Shown piece after piece: positions 25,114-34,233 of a stretch of DNA of 64,000 nucleotides (position 1 is its first letter; each line of letters opens with the position of its first letter). Position numbers and translations under genes: made by a program. The notes under the pieces were generated by a model. The model saw only the letters and a list, made by a program, of their open reading frames with translations, was not told the origin of the DNA and did no database searches. Location: contig NZ_JAJUXG010000018.1 of NCBI RefSeq assembly GCF_021390535.1, positions 167,181-231,180 on the forward strand. The letters run 5' to 3'. This DNA comes from Dyadobacter sp. CY312. GTDB taxonomy: Bacteria > Bacteroidota > Bacteroidia > Cytophagales > Spirosomataceae.

Positions 25114-27396
25114 ATGAAATACCTTTCCCTTCTGGCAATCTGTTGGATATTCGTCTGTACTGAAACCAATGCTCAGACTAATAAAGGGGTCATTTCAGGA
25201 AAGGTTCTTAGTAAAGAAGGTAAACCAATTGAGGGAGTAAACGTAGTACTGAAACCATCGGACGCCGGACAAGCGACCGATGGCAATGGTAAATATTCCA
25301 TTACAGTGCGTGAAGGATCATATAAAATTGTCATATCCAATTTGGGTAATGATAAAATAGAAAGAACTGTACAGATCAAAGCCGGAGAGACGGTATCACA
25401 GGAGGATATAGTTTTAGGTGAATCACCCGCTATCTTGAAAGATTTGGTAGTTACGGGACAATTTGAAGCCCAGTCTTTAAAAAATTCAGTATATCAGGTT
25501 CGAACCATTGACAGTGAACGTATAAGGCTGCGCGGTGCTACAAACGTGCAGACTATTTTGAACACCGAGCTAGGTATGCGGTTTACGAATGATCCTGCAA
25601 CGGGCGCAAGCGACATCGAACTGATGGGAATGACTGGGCAGAATGTCAAAATACTTCTTGACGGTATTCCGATGGTTGATCGTGGAGGAACGCGGGAAAG
25701 TTTGGGGCAAATAGACATCAACACCATAGAGCGAATTGAAATTGTAGAAGGCCCCATGTCCGTAATTTACGGAACGGATGCACTTGCAGGGGTGATCAAT
25801 ATCATTTCAAAAAAAGGTATACATCAAGATAATCTGATGATTACGGCTCGTATTCAAGAAGAAACAGTGGGCAAGGAATACAACGCATTTACCAAAAACG
25901 GAACGCACAATCAACATATTGGTGCCATCTGGCAAAGAAAGGGTTTTCAGCTATCAGGCAACTTTACCCGCAATGATTTTGGCGGATGGCAGGGAGATTC
26001 CACTGGTCGGAGCAAGTCCTGGATGCCTAAAAGTCAAGCATTGTATACAGCTTCGGCAGGCTACAATGCGGACAAGTGGAACGTTTGGTATCGATTCAAT
26101 GGAACCGACGAGACAATTAGTTTTTTGGGACCTGTCAACGAGAACTTAAACCTTGCGGGCGATACAGATTACATCTCGAAACGCTGGTTTCATCAGGCTC
26201 AGGGGGAATTTAAAGCGAACGAAAAACTGAGTTTCAATGCCGCGGTGTCCTACACAGATTATAGCCGGAAGACTTTAAATACGCAAATTGATTTTGAAAC
26301 AGGCAAACGTACCCTCGCGATAGGCGCTTCACAGGACAAGTCAATATTTACTACGGCATTTTTCAGAGGAACATCGCTTTACAAATTTTCTCCGAATTTC
26401 ACCTTGCTGGCAGGAATTGATGTAACAAACAACAATAGTTCAGGAGACCGTATTCTCGGCTCTCCTACTATCAACGAATATGCGCTATTTCTGGCTCCGG
26501 AAATTAAAATCACACAGAAAATTAAACTGAGCCCCGGATTAAGATTCTTACAAAACTCAGTGTATGATGCGCCTCCGGTGATTCCTTCCCTTAACGGTAA
26601 AATTGTACTGAACAAAAAACTTGATTTCCGTTTCGGCTACGCCCGTGGTTTTAGATCACCGGCATTGCGTGAACTTTACTTCAAATTCAAGGATGCGTCC
26701 CACGACATTATCGGCAACGAGAACTTAAAAGCTGAGTATTCCAATAGCTTCAATTCTTCATTTGTACTCCAATTGGCAGAAAAAACAGACCTGCGGTTAA
26801 GTTCAACGCTAGGTGCATTCTACAACGTGTTTCATGATCAGATCACGACCGGAACAGTCGCCGGAAATGCATCGGTATCCACTTATTTCAACCTGAACCT
26901 CTTTAAAACAAAGGGACTAACCCTTGAAAATAAGTTGTACTGGAAAAACATCACGGCAACGCTTGGCGGCTCTTACATTGCACGCTATAACCGGCTTTCC
27001 GAATCTCCCCAGGAACTTGGTGATACCCCCCAATTCACCTGGTCGCCGGAAATCAATACCAACCTTTTATACAGTTTCCCAAAATTAGGAGCTACTGTTA
27101 ACTTGTTTTACAAATACAACGGAAAACGTCCCAGCTACCAGACAATCACCTTACCAAGTAAAGAGGTTGTTGCTCGCCTGGCAGAAACCGAAGGATACCA
27201 CATGGCTGATCTGACGTTAACGAAAACCATCTCAAAATACATCAATGTGATAGGCGGAGCCAGAAACCTGTTTAATGTGACCAGCATCCTGAGCACATCG
27301 CAAGGTACTGGCGCCCATGATCCCGGCAATTCCATTCCTACATCCTACGGTCGCTCCTATTTTCTCGGTCTTACTGTAAACTGGTCAAAAAATTAA
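25114..27396 (+). CDS. TonB-dependent outer-membrane receptor (haem uptake candidate)
   Basis: Active importer in the outer membrane, 760 residues. Order: signal peptide (1-21), a carboxypeptidase-regulatory-like domain (about 24-100, with GKPIEGVNVVLKP), a plug domain (about 105-225, with NVKILLDGIPMVDR and ERIEIVEGPMSVIYGTDALAGVINI), and a 22-strand barrel ending in an aromatic-rich strand (YFLGLTVNW). The next gene, 29 bp downstream, encodes an HmuY-like haem-binding lipoprotein, which points to haem as substrate; other siderophore-like ligands remain possible. Two repeated boxes upstream suggest iron-linked control. Confidence 0.94.
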   Translation: MKYLSLLAICWIFVCTETNAQTNKGVISGKVLSKEGKPIEGVNVVLKPSDAGQATDGNGKYSITVREGSYKIVISNLGNDKIERTVQIKAGETVSQEDIVLGESPAILKDLVVTGQFEAQSLKNSVYQVRTIDSERIRLRGATNVQTILNTELGMRFTNDPATGASDIELMGMTGQNVKILLDGIPMVDRGGTRESLGQIDINTIERIEIVEGPMSVIYGTDALAGVINIISKKGIHQDNLMITARIQEETVGKEYNAFTKNGTHNQHIGAIWQRKGFQLSGNFTRNDFGGWQGDSTGRSKSWMPKSQALYTASAGYNADKWNVWYRFNGTDETISFLGPVNENLNLAGDTDYISKRWFHQAQGEFKANEKLSFNAAVSYTDYSRKTLNTQIDFETGKRTLAIGASQDKSIFTTAFFRGTSLYKFSPNFTLLAGIDVTNNNSSGDRILGSPTINEYALFLAPEIKITQKIKLSPGLRFLQNSVYDAPPVIPSLNGKIVLNKKLDFRFGYARGFRSPALRELYFKFKDASHDIIGNENLKAEYSNSFNSSFVLQLAEKTDLRLSSTLGAFYNVFHDQITTGTVAGNASVSTYFNLNLFKTKGLTLENKLYWKNITATLGGSYIARYNRLSESPQELGDTPQFTWSPEINTNLLYSFPKLGATVNLFYKYNGKRPSYQTITLPSKEVVARLAETEGYHMADLTLTKTISKYINVIGGARNLFNVTSILSTSQGTGAHDPGNSIPTSYGRSYFLGLTVNWSKN

Positions 27397-27425
27397 TTAA
27401 TACCCTTTCAAACAAATAAACAATT

Positions 27426-28811
27426 ATGAACAAATTAGTTAAATACCTGTTAGTCATTGCATTTCTGTTATCGTTTAATGCTTGTAAGGACGACGAACCA
27501 CCACTACCTGATAACGTTGCAGGTTTTGAAAGCACAGAACTTGGGTTTGACAATACTAAAACCGAGGTGGAGGTTAAAATCACGCTTAGTCGTGCAGAAA
27601 CCGCTGCTACTGCTATTAAAGTGGATCTTACACCAACAAAACTGGTCTACGGAACAGACTTCACAACAGATCCTGTTACAACAGCGAATAGCATCAATGT
27701 AAGCATTCCTGCCGGGCAAACTTCCGCCACTATTAAGGTAAAGAAAACAGCCGGGATTACCTTGAATGGTGACGAGAACATCGCTATGAAGATATCCTCA
27801 GTTGCTACTCCTGCACTTACCGGAACAAATACTAATTTAAAACTTTCTTTTTCCGCGATCACTTCGACCGGATCCAACGTAACATTGAATGGAAAAGTTG
27901 GAGATGTAACTTATGCCAATTCAGTTTATTTTGATTTGAGTGGAAGCAACCAAACTGGTGTTGATCGCAAAAGCTGGAACCTTGGATTTTATAGCGGTGC
28001 GGATTTTAGAGTGATATTGAATCCCGCATATCAATCAACTGCAAAAGCAACTACTAAAACTGATATCAATGCGGTAACATTAGCAGATTCAGTTGGCATT
28101 GCGTTGAATCACAATGTTGAAGATCCTACAACAGTTTCTGTTGCCGACGACTGGACGGGCGATCTTACCAAAACAGCTATTGCAGAAATCTCAGCAACAG
28201 AAGCGGAAAACAAAGTTTATGTTTACTCATTTGAAGGAAATAAGTCTGCCGACAAATGGTTTAAAGTTAAAATCACACGTAACGGAACCGGATATAAAGT
28301 ACAATATGCACGTCTGGGATCTACCACGATCAAAACGCTGGATGTTGCCAAAAATGCTGATTTCAATTTTGTATTCGCATCTCTTGAAACAGACAAAGTG
28401 GTATCGGTGGAGCCTCGTACAAAAAGCTGGGATTTCTCATGGAGCTATAGCACATACAATTCTGGCTTAAATACACCTTACTGGGTTCAGGATTATGTTG
28501 CGATCAACAAGCTGGGAGGAGTTTCAGGCGCACAAATTATGAATACGACTGTAACCTATGCAGATTTCAAAGAAGCTAATATTGCAGCTGTAACGTGGTC
28601 GACTGCTAATGATGTGATTGGTACAAAATGGCGCGGTGCTGCTGTACCAGGCACTACAACTCCGGCAGGTGTACGCACCGACAGATTTTATGTAATTAAA
28701 GATGGTGCGGGCAATGTGTACAAAATTCAGTTCCTAAGCTATACCAACACGGATGGCGGCGAGAGAGGCAAGCCAACTCTGAAATACGAACTTGTCAAAA
28801 AAGGTGCATAA
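27426..28811 (+). CDS. HmuY-family lipoprotein (haem-binding)
   Basis: A 461-residue lipoprotein with lipobox SFNAC (lipidated Cys20). Residues about 25-140 form a Calx-beta-like or DUF4843-like strand module (TPTKLVYGTDF, SIPAGQTSATIKV). The rest matches the HmuY fold: FDLSGSNQTGVDRKSWNLGFY near 155-176, later DFVFASLETDK-like strands and a C-terminal KIQFLSY. HmuY proteins capture haem at the cell surface and pass it to a TonB-dependent receptor, here encoded immediately upstream. Haem-binding residues cannot be assigned with certainty. Followed by a hairpin that separates it from a second, shorter HmuY-like gene. Confidence 0.9.
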   Translation: MNKLVKYLLVIAFLLSFNACKDDEPPLPDNVAGFESTELGFDNTKTEVEVKITLSRAETAATAIKVDLTPTKLVYGTDFTTDPVTTANSINVSIPAGQTSATIKVKKTAGITLNGDENIAMKISSVATPALTGTNTNLKLSFSAITSTGSNVTLNGKVGDVTYANSVYFDLSGSNQTGVDRKSWNLGFYSGADFRVILNPAYQSTAKATTKTDINAVTLADSVGIALNHNVEDPTTVSVADDWTGDLTKTAIAEISATEAENKVYVYSFEGNKSADKWFKVKITRNGTGYKVQYARLGSTTIKTLDVAKNADFNFVFASLETDKVVSVEPRTKSWDFSWSYSTYNSGLNTPYWVQDYVAINKLGGVSGAQIMNTTVTYADFKEANIAAVTWSTANDVIGTKWRGAAVPGTTTPAGVRTDRFYVIKDGAGNVYKIQFLSYTNTDGGERGKPTLKYELVKKGA

Positions 28812-28828
28812 CCTTAATTTATAACTGA

Positions 28829-28872
28829 ATAAGCAGAGGGAAGCCGCCATAGCTGGACTTCTCTCTGCTTAT
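28829..28872 (+). terminator. Hairpin between the two HmuY-like genes
   Basis: Inverted repeat AATAAGCAGAGGGAAG / CTTCTCTCTGCTTATT with an inner loop. A T-rich stretch is short, so it may be a partial terminator that lowers expression of the second gene. Confidence 0.6.
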
Positions 28873-28892
28873 TTAAAACCATATCAAAAATT

Positions 28893-29474
28893 ATGATAAA
28901 ATTAGTTCTTAGCTCCTTGATTGCACTGGGAGCCAGTGACGCAAATGCGATGTCTGTAAATACCCGGACTGAAACTGTATCTCCTGCAAAATCGGAGATC
29001 GTGGTGGTGAAAGACCTCAATGCCAATACCAAACCATATATCTATTTTAGTCTGGTTACAGGAAAAGATGTTCCTGCAGGTGATTCAAAAACGGATAAAT
29101 GGGATGTTGCATTTAGCAAAACGACCATTACTGTAAATGGTGGTACGAGCGGTCCCGGTCAGGGCGGCGCACAGGTTTTGGAAAAATCTTTTGATCAGGT
29201 TTCAGAAGCTCCGAAAGACGGCTACAAAACGGATGGAGAAAGCGGGAGCGCTATTCCGGGCGGCAGCGGCAATTCATGGTACAAGTATGACATGAGCGTT
29301 CATGCTATTTTACCTATTGTGGGCAGAACCATTCTTGTAAAAACTGCGGCAGGTAGATTTGCCAAAATAGAAATAATCAGCTACTACAAAGGTGCTCCGG
29401 AAGAAGTACCAACTGAAGAGTCGAGCTATTTTACCTTCCGTTACAGCCTGGCTGACGAAAACGGTAAGTTTTGA
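28893..29474 (+). CDS. Second HmuY-like protein
   Basis: A 193-residue protein with a short N-terminal hydrophobic segment (LVLSSLIALGASDANA, signal-like) but no clear lipobox. The body matches the HmuY core: PYIYFSLVTGKDV near 51-63, KWDVAFSKTTITVNGG, and a C-terminal FAKIEIISYYKG. It lacks the extra N-terminal module of the upstream paralogue. It could be a periplasmic or secreted haem-binding form. It lies 81 bp after the first HmuY gene, across a hairpin. Confidence 0.85.
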   Translation: MIKLVLSSLIALGASDANAMSVNTRTETVSPAKSEIVVVKDLNANTKPYIYFSLVTGKDVPAGDSKTDKWDVAFSKTTITVNGGTSGPGQGGAQVLEKSFDQVSEAPKDGYKTDGESGSAIPGGSGNSWYKYDMSVHAILPIVGRTILVKTAAGRFAKIEIISYYKGAPEEVPTEESSYFTFRYSLADENGKF

Positions 29475-29481
29475 TTTTTTT

Positions 29482-29544
29482 TGCCACGGATGCACCAATG
29501 TTCACGAATTATGACTGGTTTTAAAACTTTGGGAATCCGTGGCA
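29482..29544. repeat. Short element with TGCCACGGAT terminal inverted repeats
   Basis: TGCCACGGAT at 29482-29491 and its exact reverse complement at 29535-29544 bound a 63-bp stretch containing CACGAATTATGA. This resembles a dispersed intergenic family common in Bacteroidota (GCCACGGATTCACGAAT-like). It lies between convergent genes. No transposase. Confidence 0.65.
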
Positions 29545-29569
29545 TTAAGGCCAGCCCCTCCTTTGTAAA

Positions 29570-30115
29570 TCAATCCCAGAGCTTTGTCAACCACGTTTTT
29601 ATAACGAATTTGGTTTGATGTGCGTAGCGGAACTTATACTTGACTTCGTCAAGATCTTCGATCAGTTCGACATTTAACATCCCTACTTTTTCCAGTACGC
29701 GGATGGATGCCGCATTGTTAATATTGACAAATGCAATAACGTCTTTTGCCCCAATTTGCTCTCTTGCAAAACGGATCAGCCCCTCAGCAACTTCGGTAGC
29801 AACACCTTTTCCCCAATACTCCTGCCGGATACGATAACCAACCTCTATCTCCTCGCCCACTTTATCCAGTTTGGCTGCACCAATGAGTGTACCCGTAACT
29901 TTCTCTCTGACAAAATAGCGACCTAAATTAACGTCAAGGACATTTTCCAGCAAAAAAACCTTAAACATTTCATCGGATTCTTCTCTTGTCAGGGCGTATC
30001 CGGTTACAAATTTCATCACTTCTTCATTACAGCTTAAACTGTAATATTCCTCCTGGTCACCATCGACCATCTTTGTAAGTATGAATCTATTTGTCTGCGG
30101 CAGGTTGCTACTCAT
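29570..30115 (-). CDS. GNAT family N-acetyltransferase (RimJ/RimL-type)
   Basis: Acetyl-CoA-dependent acetyltransferase of 181 residues. The GNAT core is visible: EVGYRIRQEYWGKGVATEVA (motif A, with the Q/RxxGxG/A pattern near residues 95-104) and FVNINNAASIRVLEKVGM (motif B, the usual NxxSxxxxEKxGF pattern). The N-terminus begins PQTNRFILTKM, typical of RimJ/RimL-like enzymes that acetylate ribosomal proteins, antibiotics or amines. The substrate is unknown. ATG start. Transcribed alone. Confidence 0.9.
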   Translation of the reverse strand: MSSNLPQTNRFILTKMVDGDQEEYYSLSCNEEVMKFVTGYALTREESDEMFKVFLLENVLDVNLGRYFVREKVTGTLIGAAKLDKVGEEIEVGYRIRQEYWGKGVATEVAEGLIRFAREQIGAKDVIAFVNINNAASIRVLEKVGMLNVELIEDLDEVKYKFRYAHQTKFVIKTWLTKLWD

Positions 30116-30166
30116 AATGCCTAAATTACGAGCACTTTTGTAAAATAAAAACTGCCTTTATGCAAA

Positions 30167-30198
30167 AAAGTGCGGATCAAAAACTGACCCGCACTTTA
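30167..30198 (-). terminator. Terminator downstream of bestrophin gene
   Basis: AAAGTGCGGATCA / TGACCCGCACTTT stem with a small loop and T-rich minus-strand continuation (CTTTTTTGCAT). Lies between the bestrophin-type gene and the GNAT gene. Confidence 0.8.
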
Positions 30199-30225
30199 AG
30201 TTGAAATTATCACAACGCTTAACTT

Positions 30226-31137
30226 CTACAGAATATAAAATCTTGATGGCGCAACAGCTTCCGGCATATCGTACTTTTCGCGCATCATCTGTTTAAGGTC
30301 TCTTTCTATGTTTCGGGAAATAGACAAAACTGGTGTATCCGTCGGTTTATTTTCAAACGGATCCTGCAAATGAATGGCCATTTTTTCGATCAGGAAGAAA
30401 CAAGCTGTAATCACCACAAGCACCGGAACCATCAGAAATCCAAAAAGCTCAACAAGTCCGAATGGCAGAAGTAAAATAAAGAAATGCAAAGCAAGGTGTA
30501 TGTATAGACTATACGTTGCAGGAAAAACTGTGTTTTTGATCCTCTCACATTTCCCCATGGAATCGCAAAGCTTGGTAAGCGTTCCGTCAATTTCAATCTG
30601 CTGGTATGAGTTCACCCAACCCTGCTTTAATGCGTTGTTTAGATCACGGGCATGCAGCTGCAACAATCCAATGTGTTTGTTGTCAAACTCTTCCACAAAT
30701 TCAGCTTCTTCCGCAGAAACAAACTTACGGATCAACGGCATCGGGTCATTTTTACGCAAACCTTTTCCAAGCGCATAACACCAGGCAATTTGCCTGTTAA
30801 TCATACGGTGTTTGAAAGGCTTTATGTTATCGTTGTCATACGGATCTTCCATCAAAAACAGGATTTGCCGCGCCAGAGTACGCGAATCGTTCACGATAGC
30901 GCCCCATACAATACGTGCTTCCCACCAACGGTCATAGGCCTGGTTGGATCGGAAGGCTAAAAGGAGTGATATAATTGTACCCAACACGGTATGAATCGTC
31001 ATGGGTATCGATATACTCGTAATATGATAATTCTGATAAATGACCTCAATCAAAATACCATAGATCGCTACGAACAGAACCTCATATTTGATCTTTCCGA
31101 ATACATATTTAATCGGTATGTTCTTTTTAAGCAGCAT
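30226..31137 (-). CDS. Bestrophin family ion channel
   Basis: A 303-residue membrane protein of the bestrophin/UPF0187 family, anion- or cation-conducting pentameric channels in bacteria. Marks are the segment FRSNQAYDRWWEARIVWG near residues 60-77, the family's strongest signature, and four hydrophobic stretches including LHFFILLLPFGLVELFGFLMVPVLV near 215-240. The C-terminal segment contains DPFENKPTDTPV (the acidic cluster near 258). Ion selectivity is not predictable. ATG start. The gene downstream of a UspA-like gene on the same strand; 48 bp apart. Confidence 0.92.
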   Translation of the reverse strand: MLLKKNIPIKYVFGKIKYEVLFVAIYGILIEVIYQNYHITSISIPMTIHTVLGTIISLLLAFRSNQAYDRWWEARIVWGAIVNDSRTLARQILFLMEDPYDNDNIKPFKHRMINRQIAWCYALGKGLRKNDPMPLIRKFVSAEEAEFVEEFDNKHIGLLQLHARDLNNALKQGWVNSYQQIEIDGTLTKLCDSMGKCERIKNTVFPATYSLYIHLALHFFILLLPFGLVELFGFLMVPVLVVITACFFLIEKMAIHLQDPFENKPTDTPVLSISRNIERDLKQMMREKYDMPEAVAPSRFYIL

Positions 31138-31185
31138 AATTTATAAGCTTTAAAGGTGATTCAAAGCATTCATTTCCGACGGGAA

Positions 31186-31644
31186 TCATTTCTCCTGACC
31201 CATATCCGCAAATTCCGCTTCGTTAATTGCGTCTGTGTTGATCAGACGTATTCCGCTTTTTCTAAGAACGGGCATTGCATCAATACTGCTTTTGCTAAGT
31301 TTCGGAATTCCGTAACTTTCTGAGTATGCAATTCCGTCTGCTTCGTTGTAGTCGAGGAAATTTTTAAAACCGGCTAGTTTACCACCGTAGAAGAATTCAG
31401 TTTTAACACTTACCAGATGCGGATGCATGCTTTTCAGAATGCTTACCTCCCTGTTAAATTCGTCTGACACAAATTCGTATTCTTTCTTTCTGTAACTTAA
31501 AAAAAGCAAGTCCTGAATATCATCAGCAACATAAAACAAGTGAGTGAAAATTATTCTAACCTCATTTTTTTCATTTCTGACAATTGCTTCAGCAACCTGT
31601 ACCGAATCCAGACTAAAATCACTTGGAATTACTATAGTTTTCAT
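31186..31644 (-). CDS. UspA-like hypothetical protein
   Basis: A 152-residue soluble protein starting MKTIVIPSDFS, which resembles the first strand of universal stress proteins. The following pattern of strands and helices (VRIIFTHLFYVAD, HPHLVSVKTEFFYGG) suits a half-size Usp/Rossmann-like fold, but the ATP-binding GxxG-x9-G(S/T) motif is not apparent. The function is unknown and the family assignment is tentative. It lies 48 bp upstream of the bestrophin gene. Confidence 0.6.
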   Translation of the reverse strand: MKTIVIPSDFSLDSVQVAEAIVRNEKNEVRIIFTHLFYVADDIQDLLFLSYRKKEYEFVSDEFNREVSILKSMHPHLVSVKTEFFYGGKLAGFKNFLDYNEADGIAYSESYGIPKLSKSSIDAMPVLRKSGIRLINTDAINEAEFADMGQEK

Positions 31645-31795
31645 AATCCTACCGTTTTGATTAACAATGCTTTTAAGTCATTTAATTGACATTACAATGT
31701 TACGGCGGGCATATTAGCACCAGCTAAAAACAGGATTATAATACGATGTGTATTTTATTAGAATGAAATAAGAATATTAAAATCAGATAAGAGAA

Positions 31796-33163
31796 TCAGT
31801 ATCCGAAAGGCAAATATGTGATAAAACGGGTACCTACTCCCACTACACTTTTGACCATAATACTCCCCTGATGCATCTTAATGATGTTATTGGTAAGCGG
31901 AAGACCAATTCCATATCCTTTATATTTGTTGGTATTGGAAGCTCTGAAAAAAGGAACAAAAATTTGAGCAATTTCCCTGTCAGGAATGCCTATACCCTGA
32001 TCTGTTACCTCTACAACAATATTTGAACCCTCATTTCCTATTTTAACTGACACTGGCTTATTATCTGAATATTTGCAGCTATTAAGTACAATGTTGGTAA
32101 ATGCTGCCTTCAACAACGCCTCGTTTCCATTCACTTCCAGCTTCTTTTCATCATCTGGCAAATCATCAAAATTGATCTCAACACTATTGGTAGGCAAGAT
32201 CTGATCAATAGCACTTTTAACGGAAAGTATAAGTTCGTCAATACGAATCTTGTCCCATTGTTCACGTTTACCATCAAAACCCGTTTGCGCCAGACTAAGC
32301 ATACTGCTCGTAAGATGTTCAAGTTTCTCAGCTTCTCTAAAAATCATTTGGAACGATTCACGGGCTTCTTCCGGAATTTGTGGTAGTGACAAGCCAATCT
32401 GAGCCTCACCACTAATTACGGTAAGGGGAGTCCGAAACTCATGAGAGGCATTACTCACGAAATTATTCTGCATATCGAAGGTGATTTCGAGCCTGTCCAG
32501 CATGTCGTTAAACGTGTTAGAGAGCGCATCTATCTCATCTTTTGTACCATCAATCGTAAGCCGCTGATTGAGATTATGGGCATTAATACCTTTTACATTT
32601 CGGATGATGCGTCTGATAGGTTCAAAAATCTGATTTGAAAACAGTTTACCGAAGGTGAATACGAAAATCATGGCGATAAAAAAACCAATAACCATCAGAT
32701 TTTTAAGATTATCCATTTCCTCCAATCCGTAAAGATCTACTGCTTTGGATATGACAATCAGATTTTTGCCCTCCTGCGTAATGTTGAGACCAACATAAGA
32801 AGTATCATTTTCAAAATAACGGGCAGGTTCTTTTCTAACAATCTGATCGTAAAAGGAAGGTGGAACCGGCAACTGTGCCTTCAACTGGTTCACCTTCTCA
32901 ACCTCACCGGAGCGGATGATGTTGTGCTGCTCATAAGGAAGGTCTCCCAGATGCTTTTCCTTGATGTCGTAATAAATTGAAGTCTGGGACTTGTTTTCGT
33001 GCAGAGATGCATGTCCGACAATGTCAGCCCGAACCTCCAGACGATGAAAAAAGCTGTTTTCTATTCCCTTTCTTGTGAAGGTATAAATGAAAACACTCAG
33101 CGCCAGAATAATCCCTGCTGTCAATATTGTGAATATAAGGGCAATTCTATTTTGAATCTTCAT
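31796..33163 (-). CDS. Sensor histidine kinase
   Basis: Membrane sensor kinase of 455 residues. TM1 is about residues 8-30, a periplasmic sensor of about 120 residues follows, then TM2 (about 154-176), a HAMP linker (177-230), the dimerisation helix with phospho-acceptor His241 in NASHEFRTPL, and a HATPase domain with N-box (FTNIVLNSCKYS), G1 (DQGIGIP) and G2 (GYGIGLPL). It overlaps the upstream response-regulator gene by 17 bp, a translationally coupled pair. The stimulus is unknown; the facing RND efflux operon may be its target. Confidence 0.95.
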   Translation of the reverse strand: MKIQNRIALIFTILTAGIILALSVFIYTFTRKGIENSFFHRLEVRADIVGHASLHENKSQTSIYYDIKEKHLGDLPYEQHNIIRSGEVEKVNQLKAQLPVPPSFYDQIVRKEPARYFENDTSYVGLNITQEGKNLIVISKAVDLYGLEEMDNLKNLMVIGFFIAMIFVFTFGKLFSNQIFEPIRRIIRNVKGINAHNLNQRLTIDGTKDEIDALSNTFNDMLDRLEITFDMQNNFVSNASHEFRTPLTVISGEAQIGLSLPQIPEEARESFQMIFREAEKLEHLTSSMLSLAQTGFDGKREQWDKIRIDELILSVKSAIDQILPTNSVEINFDDLPDDEKKLEVNGNEALLKAAFTNIVLNSCKYSDNKPVSVKIGNEGSNIVVEVTDQGIGIPDREIAQIFVPFFRASNTNKYKGYGIGLPLTNNIIKMHQGSIMVKSVVGVGTRFITYLPFGY

Positions 33164-33845
33164 AAGTCTGGCGCAATACGTATCCCATGCCGAACACCGT
33201 ATGAATGAGTTTGACTTTATGTTTCTTATCGATTTTCTTTCTCAGATAATTAATGTAAACATCCACAACATTCGTACCCAGATTGAAATTTATGTCCCAG
33301 ACATTTTCGAGTATCTCCATTCGGTTGAGAACCTTGTTCTGGTTCATCAGCAAAAATTCCAGCAGTCTGAATTCAGTTGCTGTCAAATCGATCGGCTGTC
33401 CATCTCTGGAAACCGTTTTGGTAACTGTGTCCATCACCAGATCTCCAATTTTCAAACCTGAAACAGGTTTTTCCTTTTCCGCTTCCTTTCCTCTTCTTGT
33501 TAAGGTGCGCAACCTCGCTTCCAGCTCAGCAAGTTTGAAAGGTTTTGTCATGTAATCGTCTGCACCGGCATCCAGTCCCGACACGATGTTTTCGGTTGTA
33601 CCCAATGCCGTAAGCATCAGTATAGGCGTAGCAATTTCGGCTGACCGCACTTTTCTGCATACCTCCATTCCGTTGATCACGGGTATCATCAGATCCAGTA
33701 TTATAATATCAAATTCGTGCTGAAGAGCCATTTGTAAACCAGATTGCCCATCCATGGCAACGGCAATTTCGTGACCAGATGCGGAAAGACTTCTCTGAAT
33801 TAGCGAGATAACACTCGGCTCATCTTCAATTAACAGTAATTTCAT
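33147..33845 (-). CDS. OmpR/PhoB-family response regulator
   Basis: A 232-residue DNA-binding response regulator. The receiver domain has the acidic pair Glu7/Asp8, phospho-acceptor Asp51 in IILDLMIP, a conserved Thr/Ser region (LMLTALG) and Lys in DDYMTKPF near residue 101. A winged-helix effector (about 130-228) ends in VYINYLRKKIDKK and GMGYVL. It is the first gene of a two-gene operon with the sensor kinase. It points away from an RND efflux operon that starts 1 kb upstream, so divergent control is plausible. Confidence 0.96.
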   Translation of the reverse strand: MKLLLIEDEPSVISLIQRSLSASGHEIAVAMDGQSGLQMALQHEFDIIILDLMIPVINGMEVCRKVRSAEIATPILMLTALGTTENIVSGLDAGADDYMTKPFKLAELEARLRTLTRRGKEAEKEKPVSGLKIGDLVMDTVTKTVSRDGQPIDLTATEFRLLEFLLMNQNKVLNRMEILENVWDINFNLGTNVVDVYINYLRKKIDKKHKVKLIHTVFGMGYVLRQTYEDSK

Positions 33846-34233
33846 AGTTGCAATAAGAGGTTATACCAGTGCGGGTTTCAAAAGTGACAACCCGCTTTTG
33901 GAGTAAATAAATCCCTTTCCGGCGACCTCGGCTCTATTTATAGTTTAACAATTATCCAGTCCGGTGACCAGTAATATAGCAAAAATATGGTTTTGTCGAC
34001 TCCCTTTTCAATCTATTCCCCAATTATATAGATGCTACAACAACATACGAACCTGGTAGTCGAAACCCTTGTTTAACAACCATTAACATTCTAAGAAATT
34101 TTTAATCTTCATTCAAATTATTATATTTGGATTATTACTAAGATCTATCAAATTTCCGTTCTTATAATTCCAATCATTCTTGAATTCATTATAAAAGTAT
34201 GAATTTTTTAATGTACTGATATTCGTCAGCATC
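33846..34233. other. Divergent intergenic region between two-component genes and efflux locus
   Basis: About 390 bp of AT-rich sequence. TATATTTG at 34122-34129 fits a plus-strand -7 box about 105 bp before the hypothetical gene at 34234. No clear direct repeat typical of a response-regulator site was identified by eye. No gene seen. Confidence 0.45.
34122..34129 (+). promoter_or_regulatory. Putative -7 box ahead of efflux locus
   Basis: TATATTTG fits TAnnTTTG. The matching -33 element is not obvious, so this is tentative. Confidence 0.35.
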
